Shown: positions 44,867 through 53,809 of the stretch, piece after piece
Position numbering within the stretch: the first letter of the stretch is position 1
Layout of the letters: each line of letters starts with the position of its first letter
NCBI GenBank assembly: GCA_942492025.1
Contig: CALODJ010000010.1
Location: forward strand, 310,001 to 374,000
Direction: 5' to 3'
Length of the DNA: 64,000 nt
DNA from: JABDQW01 sp942492025
GTDB lineage: Bacteria; Pseudomonadota; Gammaproteobacteria; SZUA-229
Position numbers and translations under genes: made by a program
The notes under the pieces: model-generated
What the model was told of the DNA's origin: nothing
Seen by the model: only the letters and a program-made list of their open reading frames with translations
Database searches by the model: none

Positions 44867-45181
44867 CTAGCCTGCATTTCTCACCAGGCGGTGTGGAATA
44901 CTGGTAAGGCATTGGTTTTTTTGAGTGAAGCTCGGATGATTAAAAATACAGTGTGTTATTCAATCATGCCTATCATGGTTCAGGCGGGTCTTCTTTTGCA
45001 TGAGATCGTAGGGTGCGCCGTGCGCACCGTGAATCTTCAGTGTGCTGGGCTGTTTCGGTGCGCACGGCGCACCCTACGGCCGCTTCGCCCAAGCTGTTGC
45101 TACGCTTTTCGCTCCAGAGCGGCGCTTACGAACACAAATCCTGCGCCTGCTCCCGTGATCCTGGTGAGAAATGCGGGCTAG
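44867..45181 (+). mobile_element. Complete 315-bp MITE with CTAG-containing ends
   Basis: The left end CTAGCCTGCATTTCTCACC and the right end GGTGAGAAATGCGGGCTAG form ~20-bp terminal inverted repeats with CTAG at both extremities. A full ~70-bp GTAGGGTGCG palindrome is carried inside. No transposase is encoded; the 96-codon frame across it is not a gene. A TGCGGGCTAG fragment of another end abuts the left side. Confidence 0.85.
45008..45077. repeat. ~70-bp palindrome nested in the MITE
   Basis: Complete copy of the GTAGGGTGCG family, with perfect 21-bp arms and a 28-bp centre, embedded in the 315-bp element. Confidence 0.88.
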
Positions 45182-45223
45182 TCCATCGAGTGCGTTCTCA
45201 TGCCTATCATGGGGGTATTTGAA

Positions 45224-47020
45224 ATGATTACTAAATTTCGGGATCATGCGCGAGCCAGTGGGCTCTTGTCCACTCTGTCAGGCCCGTATTTGTGCTATGT
45301 GCAAGGGGTTTTTACTGCGTTAAAAAGCGTTGTTGTGGTGGCTATGCTGACCACGACCTTACCATCGCTTGCAGACGATCAACCTGGTGAGGGCAAGAAA
45401 CGCGTGGCGAAAACGTCGGTACAGCCGGATAGTTCTGTTGATAATCTTGCGAGTATCCAGCAATCCATCAAGGCAAAAAGAGACTCTGTTCACGATCTAA
45501 CTGAGAAACTCGGGCAGCTGACAGATGCTTCCGAGAGGCTTGAAACAGAACAAAAGATCGAGCGCATTAAAAAGGAAATCACCAGTTTACAGGCTTCTTT
45601 CGAACACATTGTGCTCGGCGGCATCGACCGGTCAGTTTTTGCTGATCAGTCAGATCAAAGAATAGACTGGAAAGAGGAACTTGAGCAGATTAGCAGACCC
45701 CTGGTCTCGACCTTGAAGGAAATTACGGACAAGCCACGCCAGATAGATGCATTACGCAGGGACCTCGATCATCAGCGGGGCCAACTGAGAGAAATCGACA
45801 AGGCGCTTGACTCGCTAAGGCTAATTAAAGAGCAGACAATGCCGCCCCTGGTGACTGAAACAATAGATCGGCTACTGACGGACTGGCAAGAGCGCCGTGT
45901 CGATACGCAGCGAACGCTGGATATAACACAGATAAAGCTTGCCAATTTGAAAATGGAAAGCACAAAGTGGCAGACGTCTGTTTGGGAGGCAGTCACCGAG
46001 TTTCTTCTCGGCAGAGGACTCACATTAATGCTGGCAGTCGTTGTCGCTATGACGGTGTGGCTGGTTCTGAAAGGTTTGCTTGCATTGTACTGGCGATGGT
46101 TGTACCGATCACATGAGCATGCTAGCGAAAAGAGGGCCCCACTGGTTATCTATTCGTATCGCCTGTTTACAGCGATAACCATTGTACTCGCTGTCCTCAT
46201 GGTGTTCTACGTGCGTGGCGATGTACTACTGATAACGCTGGCACTGCTCGCGCTTGCCGGCGTTGCGTTGAGCTTAAGGCAGACGTTGCCGCGTTATGCG
46301 GCTGAGTTACGACTCTTACTCGGCATAGGTCCTGTCCGCGAGGAAGAGCGCCTGATATATGAAGGCATACCATACATGATCAACTCGTTGAGTATCTATT
46401 CGGTGTTGCGTAATCCAGCCCTCGAGGGTTTTGTGCGACTGCCGCTACACGCCATGAATGAATTTACTTCAAGGCGGGCAGACGATGAACCCTGGTTTCC
46501 TTGCCAGCCTGGCGACTATGTTCTCTTTGCCGATGGCAGCCTCGGCAGGGTATCGCGCCAGACCATCGAACGGGTCCATCTATTTATCCGAGATACTATT
46601 GTGCAGATGGACACAAAAAACTTTCTGGAGCAAAATGTTCGAAATCTTTCAAAGCAGGGCTTTGGTATCGCTGTGACCTTTGGTGTCGATTACCAGCATC
46701 AGTCAATTTGCCTTGATAATGTACCCGCTCTTTTTCGCGAGGATATCATCGACCGATTTGAACAGGCCGGACTGAAAGATGACATACAGGATTTATTGAT
46801 TGAATTCAAGGAGGCTGGCTCAAGTTCACTGGATTATCAGATTTATATGATTCTTAAAGGGGGCGCAGCAAAGGCCTATTTTAAAGCGCAGCGGCTGATA
46901 CAACAGGCGTGCGTCGTTACTTGTAACCGGGAGGGCTGGGTCATTCCATTCACGCAAATCACAGTCCATTCCAGCCATGAAGTTGATGCATCAGAGTCTG
47001 ATCGAGCAATTGACAGATAA
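45224..47020 (+). CDS. Large MscS-domain mechanosensitive channel with periplasmic coiled coil
   Basis: A 598-residue protein. After a signal-like helix (about residues 33-50) comes a long charged coiled-coil region (about 75-260), then three or four membrane helices (about 265-370) and a cytoplasmic MscS beta/alpha-beta domain (PGDYVLFADGSLGRVSRQTIERVH). This layout resembles MscK/YbdG-type channels. The pore helix is less Gly/Ala-rich than in MscS. The start is uncertain: an ATG at 45200 falls in a 14-base duplicate of MITE interior sequence (CATGCCTATCATGG), so I prefer 45224 with GGGGG upstream. Confidence 0.75.
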   Translation: MITKFRDHARASGLLSTLSGPYLCYVQGVFTALKSVVVVAMLTTTLPSLADDQPGEGKKRVAKTSVQPDSSVDNLASIQQSIKAKRDSVHDLTEKLGQLTDASERLETEQKIERIKKEITSLQASFEHIVLGGIDRSVFADQSDQRIDWKEELEQISRPLVSTLKEITDKPRQIDALRRDLDHQRGQLREIDKALDSLRLIKEQTMPPLVTETIDRLLTDWQERRVDTQRTLDITQIKLANLKMESTKWQTSVWEAVTEFLLGRGLTLMLAVVVAMTVWLVLKGLLALYWRWLYRSHEHASEKRAPLVIYSYRLFTAITIVLAVLMVFYVRGDVLLITLALLALAGVALSLRQTLPRYAAELRLLLGIGPVREEERLIYEGIPYMINSLSIYSVLRNPALEGFVRLPLHAMNEFTSRRADDEPWFPCQPGDYVLFADGSLGRVSRQTIERVHLFIRDTIVQMDTKNFLEQNVRNLSKQGFGIAVTFGVDYQHQSICLDNVPALFREDIIDRFEQAGLKDDIQDLLIEFKEAGSSSLDYQIYMILKGGAAKAYFKAQRLIQQACVVTCNREGWVIPFTQITVHSSHEVDASESDRAIDR

Positions 47021-47356
47021 TCGCCCGGTTACGTTACTGGATTGAACAGCGTGTGCGCGTTATCGTTGAATAGCTGATTAGATTATGAAGAACAGGGTAT
47101 TGAAGCGGCATTCGTGATTCGGGAATCTGACTATGCAAGTCCCAGTGGTATCATAAAGGGGTAATTTTATTATTTCTGTTCGATGATCCGGCTCTATCTA
47201 TAAATCAAGCTTTCTGATATTTTCGTTTGATTAACGATTTAGACAATTATTCAGAAAATTGTGACCAACACAGTGTGACTGAAGTCTGTTACAAATGATC
47301 AGCTCAACTGATCAGTCAGTTTCTTGCAAGCACTGTAATAAACCGCAGGTAATAAC
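47021..47356. other. Gene-free 336-bp gap
   Basis: AT-rich DNA between two MscS-type genes. I see no repeat, credible short gene or strong hairpin; it should carry the promoter of the MscS-CorA pair. Confidence 0.5.
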
Positions 47357-48748
47357 ATGTCTGAAACCTTCAACCTCGATGCGCTATTGAAACAACTGAC
47401 TGACATTGCCCTGCAAGTGCAAGCGGTGTTGAAAGACCCGACCTTCTGGCCGCAATTTGTGATCATTATCGTGGTATTCGCCATCGCACGATGGCTGCTG
47501 ACACCGCTGATCCACCGCTTCCTCGACCTGATGATGAAATACACGCAGCGGGCGCCCCATTTCAGGCGCTTGTGGAGTGTGCTCAGAGACATCAGTAACC
47601 CGATTGCATGGCTGTTTCTGCAGTGGCTCGCGATCCATGTGGCGGCTTATCTGGAGTTGCGTACCCACGCGCTGGTTACCGTGGTCAGTTTGCTCACGGC
47701 CTGGGTTTTGATTCGGCTCGCTTCAGCGCTGGTGCAACATGCCACGATCGCGCGCATCATCGCGATCTCCGCCTGGTCCGTCGCCGCTTTGAATATCTTC
47801 GGACTGCTCGACGAAACCATGGTTCTGTTAGATAGCTGGTCAATCAATATCGGTCAGATCCGGCTTTCACCGCTCTCTGTATTGAGGATCATATTTTCAT
47901 TGTGGATTGCACTCTGGCTTGCCACGGCCCTGTCCTCATTGTTGGAAAAACGCCTGGAACGATCGAAAACGACCAATGCCTCAACCCGGGTGTTGATCTC
48001 AAAACTCACTCGAATCAGCCTGGTCTTAGCCGCTATTCTGATTGCCCTGTCCAGCGTGGGTATCGATCTGACAGCACTGGCCATCTTCAGTGGCGCCCTG
48101 GGTGTCGGTCTGGGTTTTGGTCTGCAGAAAATATTCTCCAACCTGGTCAGCGGTATCATCTTGTTGATGGATAAATCGATCAAGCCCGGCGATGTGATTT
48201 CACTCGGCACTACGTTTGGCTGGATCAACTACCTTGGGCTCAGATACACCTCGGTGATAACCCGTGATGGCATCGAGCATCTGATTCCAAACGAAGAGCT
48301 CATCACGCAACGGGTGGAGAACTGGTCTTTCAGCGACAACCTGGTGCGGCTGAAAGCGCCGATCGGTATTTCTTATAACTCTGATGTCCGCCTGGCGATG
48401 AAACTGTGTATTGAGGCCGCCGAGATAGTTCCGAGGGTAGAGCTTGCACCAGAGCCGAGAGTGCAGCTCATGGGTTTCGGTGACAGTTCGGTGAACCTCG
48501 AACTGCGTATCTGGATCGACGATCCGCAGCAGGGCCGTGCTAACATCCTCAGTGAAGTATTGCTGAATGTCTGGGACAAGTTCCATGAACACGGCATCAC
48601 CATTCCATTTCCGCAGAGAGATTTGCACGTCAAAAGTGTGCTCGGTGAGACCGAACTGGCGGCTTTGCGAATGGCAGATAATAAACAGCAGTGCACACAT
48701 CTAACCAGTGGAGACCAGGATGCAGAAATGGATGCTGATTCAAAATGA
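47357..48748 (+). CDS. MscS-family mechanosensitive channel
   Basis: The 463-residue protein has about five membrane helices before the pore segment (FSGALGVGLGFGLQKIFSNLVSG, about residues 245-267) and a C-terminal domain with KPGDVISL and VENWSFSDNLVRL. It overlaps the following corA-type gene by 29 bases, so the two are translationally coupled: a volume-release channel and a divalent cation transporter made together. Confidence 0.92.
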   Translation: MSETFNLDALLKQLTDIALQVQAVLKDPTFWPQFVIIIVVFAIARWLLTPLIHRFLDLMMKYTQRAPHFRRLWSVLRDISNPIAWLFLQWLAIHVAAYLELRTHALVTVVSLLTAWVLIRLASALVQHATIARIIAISAWSVAALNIFGLLDETMVLLDSWSINIGQIRLSPLSVLRIIFSLWIALWLATALSSLLEKRLERSKTTNASTRVLISKLTRISLVLAAILIALSSVGIDLTALAIFSGALGVGLGFGLQKIFSNLVSGIILLMDKSIKPGDVISLGTTFGWINYLGLRYTSVITRDGIEHLIPNEELITQRVENWSFSDNLVRLKAPIGISYNSDVRLAMKLCIEAAEIVPRVELAPEPRVQLMGFGDSSVNLELRIWIDDPQQGRANILSEVLLNVWDKFHEHGITIPFPQRDLHVKSVLGETELAALRMADNKQQCTHLTSGDQDAEMDADSK

Positions 48749-49682
48749 TCAGATCGTAACGGGAGACGCCTCACTGTTTACTCAATGGAAGCAAAAGCCG
48801 GGGAGCTTGCTGTGGGTGGATATCGAGGGTGTTGCCGATGATGCCGACCATAACTTGCTGGTCGACATGCTGGCTTTACCCGAGGCAGAAGCGCGTGATG
48901 CCTTGCGCGATCGTCATCCACCCGTATTCAGCGGTGACAGTGACTTCCTTTTTTTGTTAACTAAACCACTCGATAGTGAATCACACACACTGGATTTCAA
49001 TACCCAGCAGATGGCCATGTTTGCCGGTCAGGATTTTGTCGTCACCCGTCACAATAAAGTATCGGAATATCTGCAAATTCTGTGGTCGAAAGTAGCCAGT
49101 GGAAAGCATCGAATTTCATCACCTTATGACATTATTTCATTGATGGCACGAAGGATGGTCACACGCTACGGTAAAATCCTTCTCAGCCTGGAACAGCGGC
49201 TGGATGAGATTGAAGATACCTTGATGGAGGACCTCGACGAGGCTCTCATGCAGGAACTGGTCGGCTACAATACAGCGCTCAGAAAGATGCGCCGCATTCT
49301 TAAGTATCATATGTCGGTCTTAGAGCAACTGAGCCGTTATTCACAACGCCAGAAACTGGATAAATGGGCTGATGAATATCAGGACATTGCTGTCGAGGCA
49401 GAGCGCTTCAACAGCCTGGCTGAGCTGTATCAAACTGTCATCAACGATCTGATCGAGGGCTACATCAGTCTGAATTCGCACCGTCTGAATCAGGTGATGC
49501 GGATACTGACGGTCGTAACTGTTGTATTTCTACCGCTCAGCCTGCTGGTGGGTGTGTACGGTATGAACTTTGAATATATGCCGGAACTGAAATCAAAGTA
49601 CGGTTATTTCATCTTGATCTCCGTCATGGCAAGTATTGCCAGTGCCCTGGCGTATATCTTCAGGCGAATGAAGTGGCTCTAG
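48720..49682 (+). CDS. CorA/ZntB-family divalent cation transporter
   Basis: The 320-residue protein has the large helical N-terminal domain and two C-terminal membrane helices; the first ends with the signature YGMNF. It moves Mg2+, Co2+ or (as ZntB) Zn2+. The start at ATG 48720 is inside the end of the MscS gene. The stop codon TAG (49680-49682) is formed by the end of a MITE, so the native C-terminus may have been a few residues different. Confidence 0.9.
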   Translation: MQKWMLIQNDQIVTGDASLFTQWKQKPGSLLWVDIEGVADDADHNLLVDMLALPEAEARDALRDRHPPVFSGDSDFLFLLTKPLDSESHTLDFNTQQMAMFAGQDFVVTRHNKVSEYLQILWSKVASGKHRISSPYDIISLMARRMVTRYGKILLSLEQRLDEIEDTLMEDLDEALMQELVGYNTALRKMRRILKYHMSVLEQLSRYSQRQKLDKWADEYQDIAVEAERFNSLAELYQTVINDLIEGYISLNSHRLNQVMRILTVVTVVFLPLSLLVGVYGMNFEYMPELKSKYGYFILISVMASIASALAYIFRRMKWL

Positions 49683-49937
49683 CCCGCATTTCTCGCCAGG
49701 CGGCGTGGAATACTGGTAAGGCATTGGTTTTTTGGAGTGAAGCTCGGATGACTAAAAATACAGTGTGTTATTCAAGCATGCCTATCATGGTTCAGGCGGG
49801 TCTTCTTTTGCATGAGATCGTAGGGTGCGCCGTGCGCACCGTGAATCCTCAGTGTGCTGGGCTGTTTCGGTGCGCACGGCGCACCCTACGGCCGCTTCGT
49901 CCAAGCTGTTGCTACGCTTTTCGCTCCAGAGCGGCGC
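49679..49937 (+). mobile_element. Second MITE copy, right end missing
   Basis: Aligns without gaps over 259 bp to 44867-45125 with about eight differences (97% identity). The left end CTAGCCCGC is intact and overlaps the corA stop codon; homology breaks at GCGGCGC, so the right terminal repeat is lost. The open frame of 119 codons through it is not a gene. Confidence 0.85.
49820..49889. repeat. ~70-bp palindrome nested in the second MITE
   Basis: Complete GTAGGGTGCG palindrome with perfect arms, at the same internal position as in the 44.9 kb copy. Confidence 0.88.
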
Positions 49938-50039
49938 GGCAATCTCCCGCATCTTGCGCATTGGTTGAAACACAAAATCCTAACAGCCACTATGGCGCGA
50001 GATTTGGGATATTACAAATTACATCCATGTAATTTTCAC

Positions 50040-50106
50040 CTTCGGGGCCGCGCTTTGTGCGTTACATTCTCCAGGAATGCCATGCTTCGCTTCGCTCGCT
50101 ATGACG
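50040..50106. repeat. Repeat fragment shared with the 53.6 kb element
   Basis: CTTCGGGGCCGCGCTTTGTG onward matches 53584-53649 (GCTTTGTGCGTT-CATTCTCC-GAATG-CATGCTTCG, then ATGACG). The rest of the 49.94-50.25 kb gap shows nothing further. Confidence 0.6.
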
Positions 50107-50247
50107 TGTAAATAAATAACATCAGGGCGATGAACGAACGGATTTTCAAGTCACAACGCGACTTAATGTGAAGATATCCCTCTAGTTCAGCCGTTCAATC
50201 GTATCTTATAACGCTATGCGGCCTCTGCCAGTGGATTCTGGTGCAAG

Positions 50248-51873
50248 TTAAAGACTGTCCCCAGGTTGTTGGGACTGGCTTTTGTCAGTCTTTCTGTTAC
50301 GCAATTCTCTGGAGGGCTCCTGCAGCCAGCGGAATAATGGTACGTCTTTCAGTTTTGGTCCCTTATACAGGCCGATCATGATAATCATAGCCAGCGTGAT
50401 GGCGTGTACTTCGGGGTAGGAAACCAGCCACGTGCCCCAATGTTCCTGCAGCAGTACGAAGAGTGATACTGTCGCGCCGACTACCGTCCAGAAAAGACGC
50501 ACAATGGCCGAATGCAAACCCCTTTCGTCGTATACCGTGTAGATGCGATCAACAAGCATAGTAAGGACAATCAGAGGCAACAGCGTCACCGTATTGTCAG
50601 CAGCAGGATTGAAATAACTGATGCCGGACACCACTATAGCCATGCTCATTGCAACAAGCGTGAACACGATACCCAGGCGGGGTGTGCGTTGCAGGCCCAG
50701 ATTGGGCATCGAGGCCCTGATGGCGACGCTGATGATGGTGACCAGCAGGAATACGACAATAGCTGTTGTCCAGTCGACGCGGGTGAGGGCAAGGGCCAAT
50801 AGCGTCGGCGTAAACGTGCCGTAGGTTCGTATACCCGCAAACTGGCGTAGCAGTTCTGTTGAAAGAACACCGAGAGGCAACAGCAGCAGTATCGACAGTA
50901 TTTCACGGCTGGGGAGGTTGAGGCGGGTTAAATCAAGGATATCGGTTGGTTTTTTAGTGTCGCCGGTCAATAGACCCTCATAGCTGGGCAATCTGTGAAT
51001 CGCCCATTCGGAGCTCGTTACACTGGCGTTGTCGCTCTTGATTAATTGATCGTCACCTTTTCGCATCGGTATGAAAAATATCGGTAGTTGATTGATATAT
51101 CCGCTGGCCGGGTCGAGGGGTAACCATTTTTCTCCGTCGTATACTTCTGCCCAGTATCGCAACTGATCTGACGGCGTCAGCAAATCAATGCCGGCAACGA
51201 TGCGTGCAGGCAGGTGCGCAGTTCTCAATAGCGCAATTAATGCGCGTGTCGAACCAAGAACGGTTGAACGCTTACTGTTCAACGCGCTCTCAGAGTCACT
51301 GCGTGCGACGGGGTCAATGCGTATATTGTTGCTCACGTAGTTGAAAAACAACTCAATCAGACGTTCCGTTTCGGGTTTGTCATGCGCTATCTGATCCACA
51401 ATCCTGGTTGTTGTAGCGGTGTTGACTTCGATGCCGCTGGATGAAGACAGCCAGGATGCACGGTTCTGTTCAGACAAGCCGGGTTTTGTTGGCTCTGTCA
51501 TGGGAAGGTGCGATACATATATATTGAATGTTGACTTGATTGTGTATGCACCGGGCTGGGGGGCAGTCAGCGCAATATCGCGATCCTTTTTATCTGTTTT
51601 TGTTCTGCTTTGACGCAAGCCAGGGTGGTATAAGGATTGAGAATATAATCGTGTGTTACGCGTGTCCCAGGGCGGTGGAATGAATACAGCGGCGCCCTTT
51701 TCCGACGCTTTTATGGTGTGCCACGCGTTTATTGACCAGGCTGAGTCACCGGTAGGTAGCCCACCCTCATTACGCATCATGATGCGAGATGTAATCGATA
51801 CAATCGCAAACAGGAACAGAAAAGCAATGGTCAGTTTTATCGTGTTTGTGCTGGTGTTAATTTCTAAAGTCAT
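50248..51873 (-). CDS. UUP1-family protein: inactive transglutaminase fused to 7TM domain
   Basis: The 541-residue protein has one N-terminal helix (about 12-30), a periplasmic transglutaminase-like domain that appears to lack the catalytic Cys (the region reads SKRSTVLGSTRALIALLRTAHLPARIVAG, with YWAEVYDGEKWLPLDPASG) and seven C-terminal helices (about 335-515). This family is known to occur with RimK-like ATP-grasp ligases and RimB-like proteases; those genes are at 57-64 kb here. It may bind a peptide-tagged product at the membrane. Confidence 0.85.
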   Translation of the reverse strand: MTLEINTSTNTIKLTIAFLFLFAIVSITSRIMMRNEGGLPTGDSAWSINAWHTIKASEKGAAVFIPPPWDTRNTRLYSQSLYHPGLRQSRTKTDKKDRDIALTAPQPGAYTIKSTFNIYVSHLPMTEPTKPGLSEQNRASWLSSSSGIEVNTATTTRIVDQIAHDKPETERLIELFFNYVSNNIRIDPVARSDSESALNSKRSTVLGSTRALIALLRTAHLPARIVAGIDLLTPSDQLRYWAEVYDGEKWLPLDPASGYINQLPIFFIPMRKGDDQLIKSDNASVTSSEWAIHRLPSYEGLLTGDTKKPTDILDLTRLNLPSREILSILLLLPLGVLSTELLRQFAGIRTYGTFTPTLLALALTRVDWTTAIVVFLLVTIISVAIRASMPNLGLQRTPRLGIVFTLVAMSMAIVVSGISYFNPAADNTVTLLPLIVLTMLVDRIYTVYDERGLHSAIVRLFWTVVGATVSLFVLLQEHWGTWLVSYPEVHAITLAMIIMIGLYKGPKLKDVPLFRWLQEPSRELRNRKTDKSQSQQPGDSL

Positions 51874-52010
51874 TTCTTTCGCCTGAACTAGATAATTAAC
51901 ACGACGGGTATTCTGGATTTAGCCTCACGCGCAACCTCTATCTGAACAAGTGTGCACGTTGGCACATACGCATTTATCAGAGTTCGTGCTAAGAGAGTCT
52001 GACATGAACG

Positions 52011-52154
52011 GCACTGGACTAAGCCGTCATTCAGTTCATTGCGAGCGATAGCGCGGCAATCCATTGGCATCTGTTGCCCGTCAGCCAGAGATTGCTTCGT
52101 GCCTCGCAATGACGAATTGACTGTGAAAATGAACATATTCAGCTTAAGTAAGTG
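52011..52154 (+). repeat. GTCATTGCGAG repeat with CTTAAGTAAGTG end, copy A
   Basis: Runs from GCACTGGACTAAGCCG through CATTGCGAGCGATAGCGCGG to CTTAAGTAAGTG (52143-52154). Both ends and the first 70 bp match copy B at 53492, in the same orientation. It lies just outside the stop of the OprB-like gene. The rest of the 51.87-52.32 kb gap shows nothing clear. Confidence 0.7.
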
Positions 52155-52322
52155 TCTTTCTTGTCTGACCTGTATATTAAATGCTCGTATTCATTTCATG
52201 TTTGCCCGTATGGGAAGTTACTGGAAGGGCTTCCTGTCGTCATAATAGCAATGGCTGTGTTCAAACGATAACAATAAAACTGCCGGGTGTCATGGTTTAT
52301 GCATGAGCGAGTGACAGGCGGG

Positions 52323-53423
52323 CTAGAAGTTAACGGTTGCCCTGAGGCTATAAATAAATCCCTCGGCACCAGCTCTTTGAAAGTACTGATCGCGCATGTA
52401 CTGGATATCGCCGGAGAATGCCAGGTAAGGGTTTATTACCATGCGATAGTAAGCTTCTGCGATTCGGGTTCGAATTATTCTTCGATTCCCTCCATCCAGG
52501 TAAACCAGGCCTATTCCGATGTTATCCAGAACCCGGCCCCACGTGGCGCCTCTGATATCAATACCACCACTGTAAATTGCGCGGTAATTGATCGGCTCAT
52601 CATCAAGCCGCCAGCCCACCCGTGTAAATACTCCGATGCTATCGCCTAACTTTTGGTCGGCAGATACTATCAATATGTCATTTTTTTGTTTGCTCTGTCC
52701 GACCTCGTCAATAAAGTCCCTGTCGCCGTTGAGCGAGATGCGGTAATTTCCGGTACCCAGACTGGTCTCCAGCCTATAGCCTGCTTGTAGGCCGTAAAAA
52801 GTATACTTGTCAGGTCTATTGGATTGATGAACATCCATGATGACGCCTGAAAAAGCCCATTCACCTGTATACCATTCAGCCGCGATTCCCAGATCGTAGG
52901 CGGGAAAAAACGTGTTAGGCGCGTTGGACAGTGCGGGATTCATGAACTGGACATATTCATCATTCGCATAGGCATTTTGATCCAGGTAATTCGAGGCATC
53001 GATAATGCCCAGCGTGAGACCAATCCTGTTTCTGCGATCCAGCTCGACTACATGTTCGAACCAGGCTTCCAGAACGTGGTCTCTGCCGCTACCGTTGATG
53101 TCCTTCACGTCATCTTCAAGATCAGCGCCCCAGGAAGGGATATTGAATGGTGACACTTCGTTCAAGCCGTTACCGGCAGCAAAGCCGAGTTTCAAAAACA
53201 ATCTGCTATTCGAGGTCGGGCTGTACGTGAGCTCTGGCTGTAGAGGTATGGCGCCTTTACAGGTATCAATGCCGTCCGTGCTGTCTGCTAGTTGCTGGCA
53301 CTGCAGGGCGCCTGACAGTACGCCATCAAGCGACAGGTCCTCTGTTATTTCATGCGCTTCAGCAGAAATTAACGGCAACATGGTGATAGCAGTATGGATG
53401 AACTGTTGAGCCGATTTTCTCAT
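52323..53423 (-). CDS. OprB-type carbohydrate-selective porin
   Basis: A 366-residue outer-membrane protein with a short signal peptide (ending about EAHE) and OprB features: GLTLGIIDASNYLDQNAYANDEYVQFMNPAL, AAEWYTGEWAFSGVIMD and a C-terminal Phe (RATVNF) for barrel assembly. It differs greatly from the porin at 13.9 kb. The gene stands alone between two direct copies of a repeat element, so it could have moved as a unit. Confidence 0.85.
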   Translation of the reverse strand: MRKSAQQFIHTAITMLPLISAEAHEITEDLSLDGVLSGALQCQQLADSTDGIDTCKGAIPLQPELTYSPTSNSRLFLKLGFAAGNGLNEVSPFNIPSWGADLEDDVKDINGSGRDHVLEAWFEHVVELDRRNRIGLTLGIIDASNYLDQNAYANDEYVQFMNPALSNAPNTFFPAYDLGIAAEWYTGEWAFSGVIMDVHQSNRPDKYTFYGLQAGYRLETSLGTGNYRISLNGDRDFIDEVGQSKQKNDILIVSADQKLGDSIGVFTRVGWRLDDEPINYRAIYSGGIDIRGATWGRVLDNIGIGLVYLDGGNRRIIRTRIAEAYYRMVINPYLAFSGDIQYMRDQYFQRAGAEGFIYSLRATVNF

Positions 53424-53491
53424 GTGGCAATACGCTTATTTCCTGTGATGCAGCACGAACAAGAACCAACATGGTCGTTACCGAACCGAAC

Positions 53492-53690
53492 AGTGCTTAC
53501 TTAAGCCGTAATTCAGGTCATTGCGAGCGATAGCGCGGCAATCAATTGGCGTCGTTGCCCGTCAGCCAGCGATCACAACTGTCCCTTCGGGTTCGCGCTT
53601 TGTGCGTTGCATTCTCCATGAATGTCATGCTTCGTACCGCGTAATGACGAATTTACTGTGATGATGTGCATCTTCACCTAAGTAAGTGCC
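53492..53690 (+). repeat. GTCATTGCGAG repeat with ACTTACTTAAG ends, copy B
   Basis: Left end AGTGCTTACTTAAGCCG, right end CCTAAGTAAGTGCC, forming short terminal inverted repeats, with GTCATTGCGAGCG and TAATGACG inside. It is about 55 bp longer than copy A because of an internal segment that also occurs at 50040. It lies upstream of the OprB-like gene. Confidence 0.7.
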
Positions 53691-53809
53691 TTCGTTACTG
53701 AGTCTTGGTGCCAGTTAGAAGCATAAGTCACAGTCTGGTACTGTTGACCAAAGTCACTCTTGAGTAGACGCCTTGAGATATCTATTAAGTGTGTGAAATA
53801 TTAAGCCAG

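Noticed and set aside
44891..45181. 96-codon open frame (and the similar ones at 49673-50032 and 23109-23436)
   Set aside because: They run through the MITE and its palindrome; the recurring VGCAVRT/RCARRTLR peptide is just translated repeat sequence.
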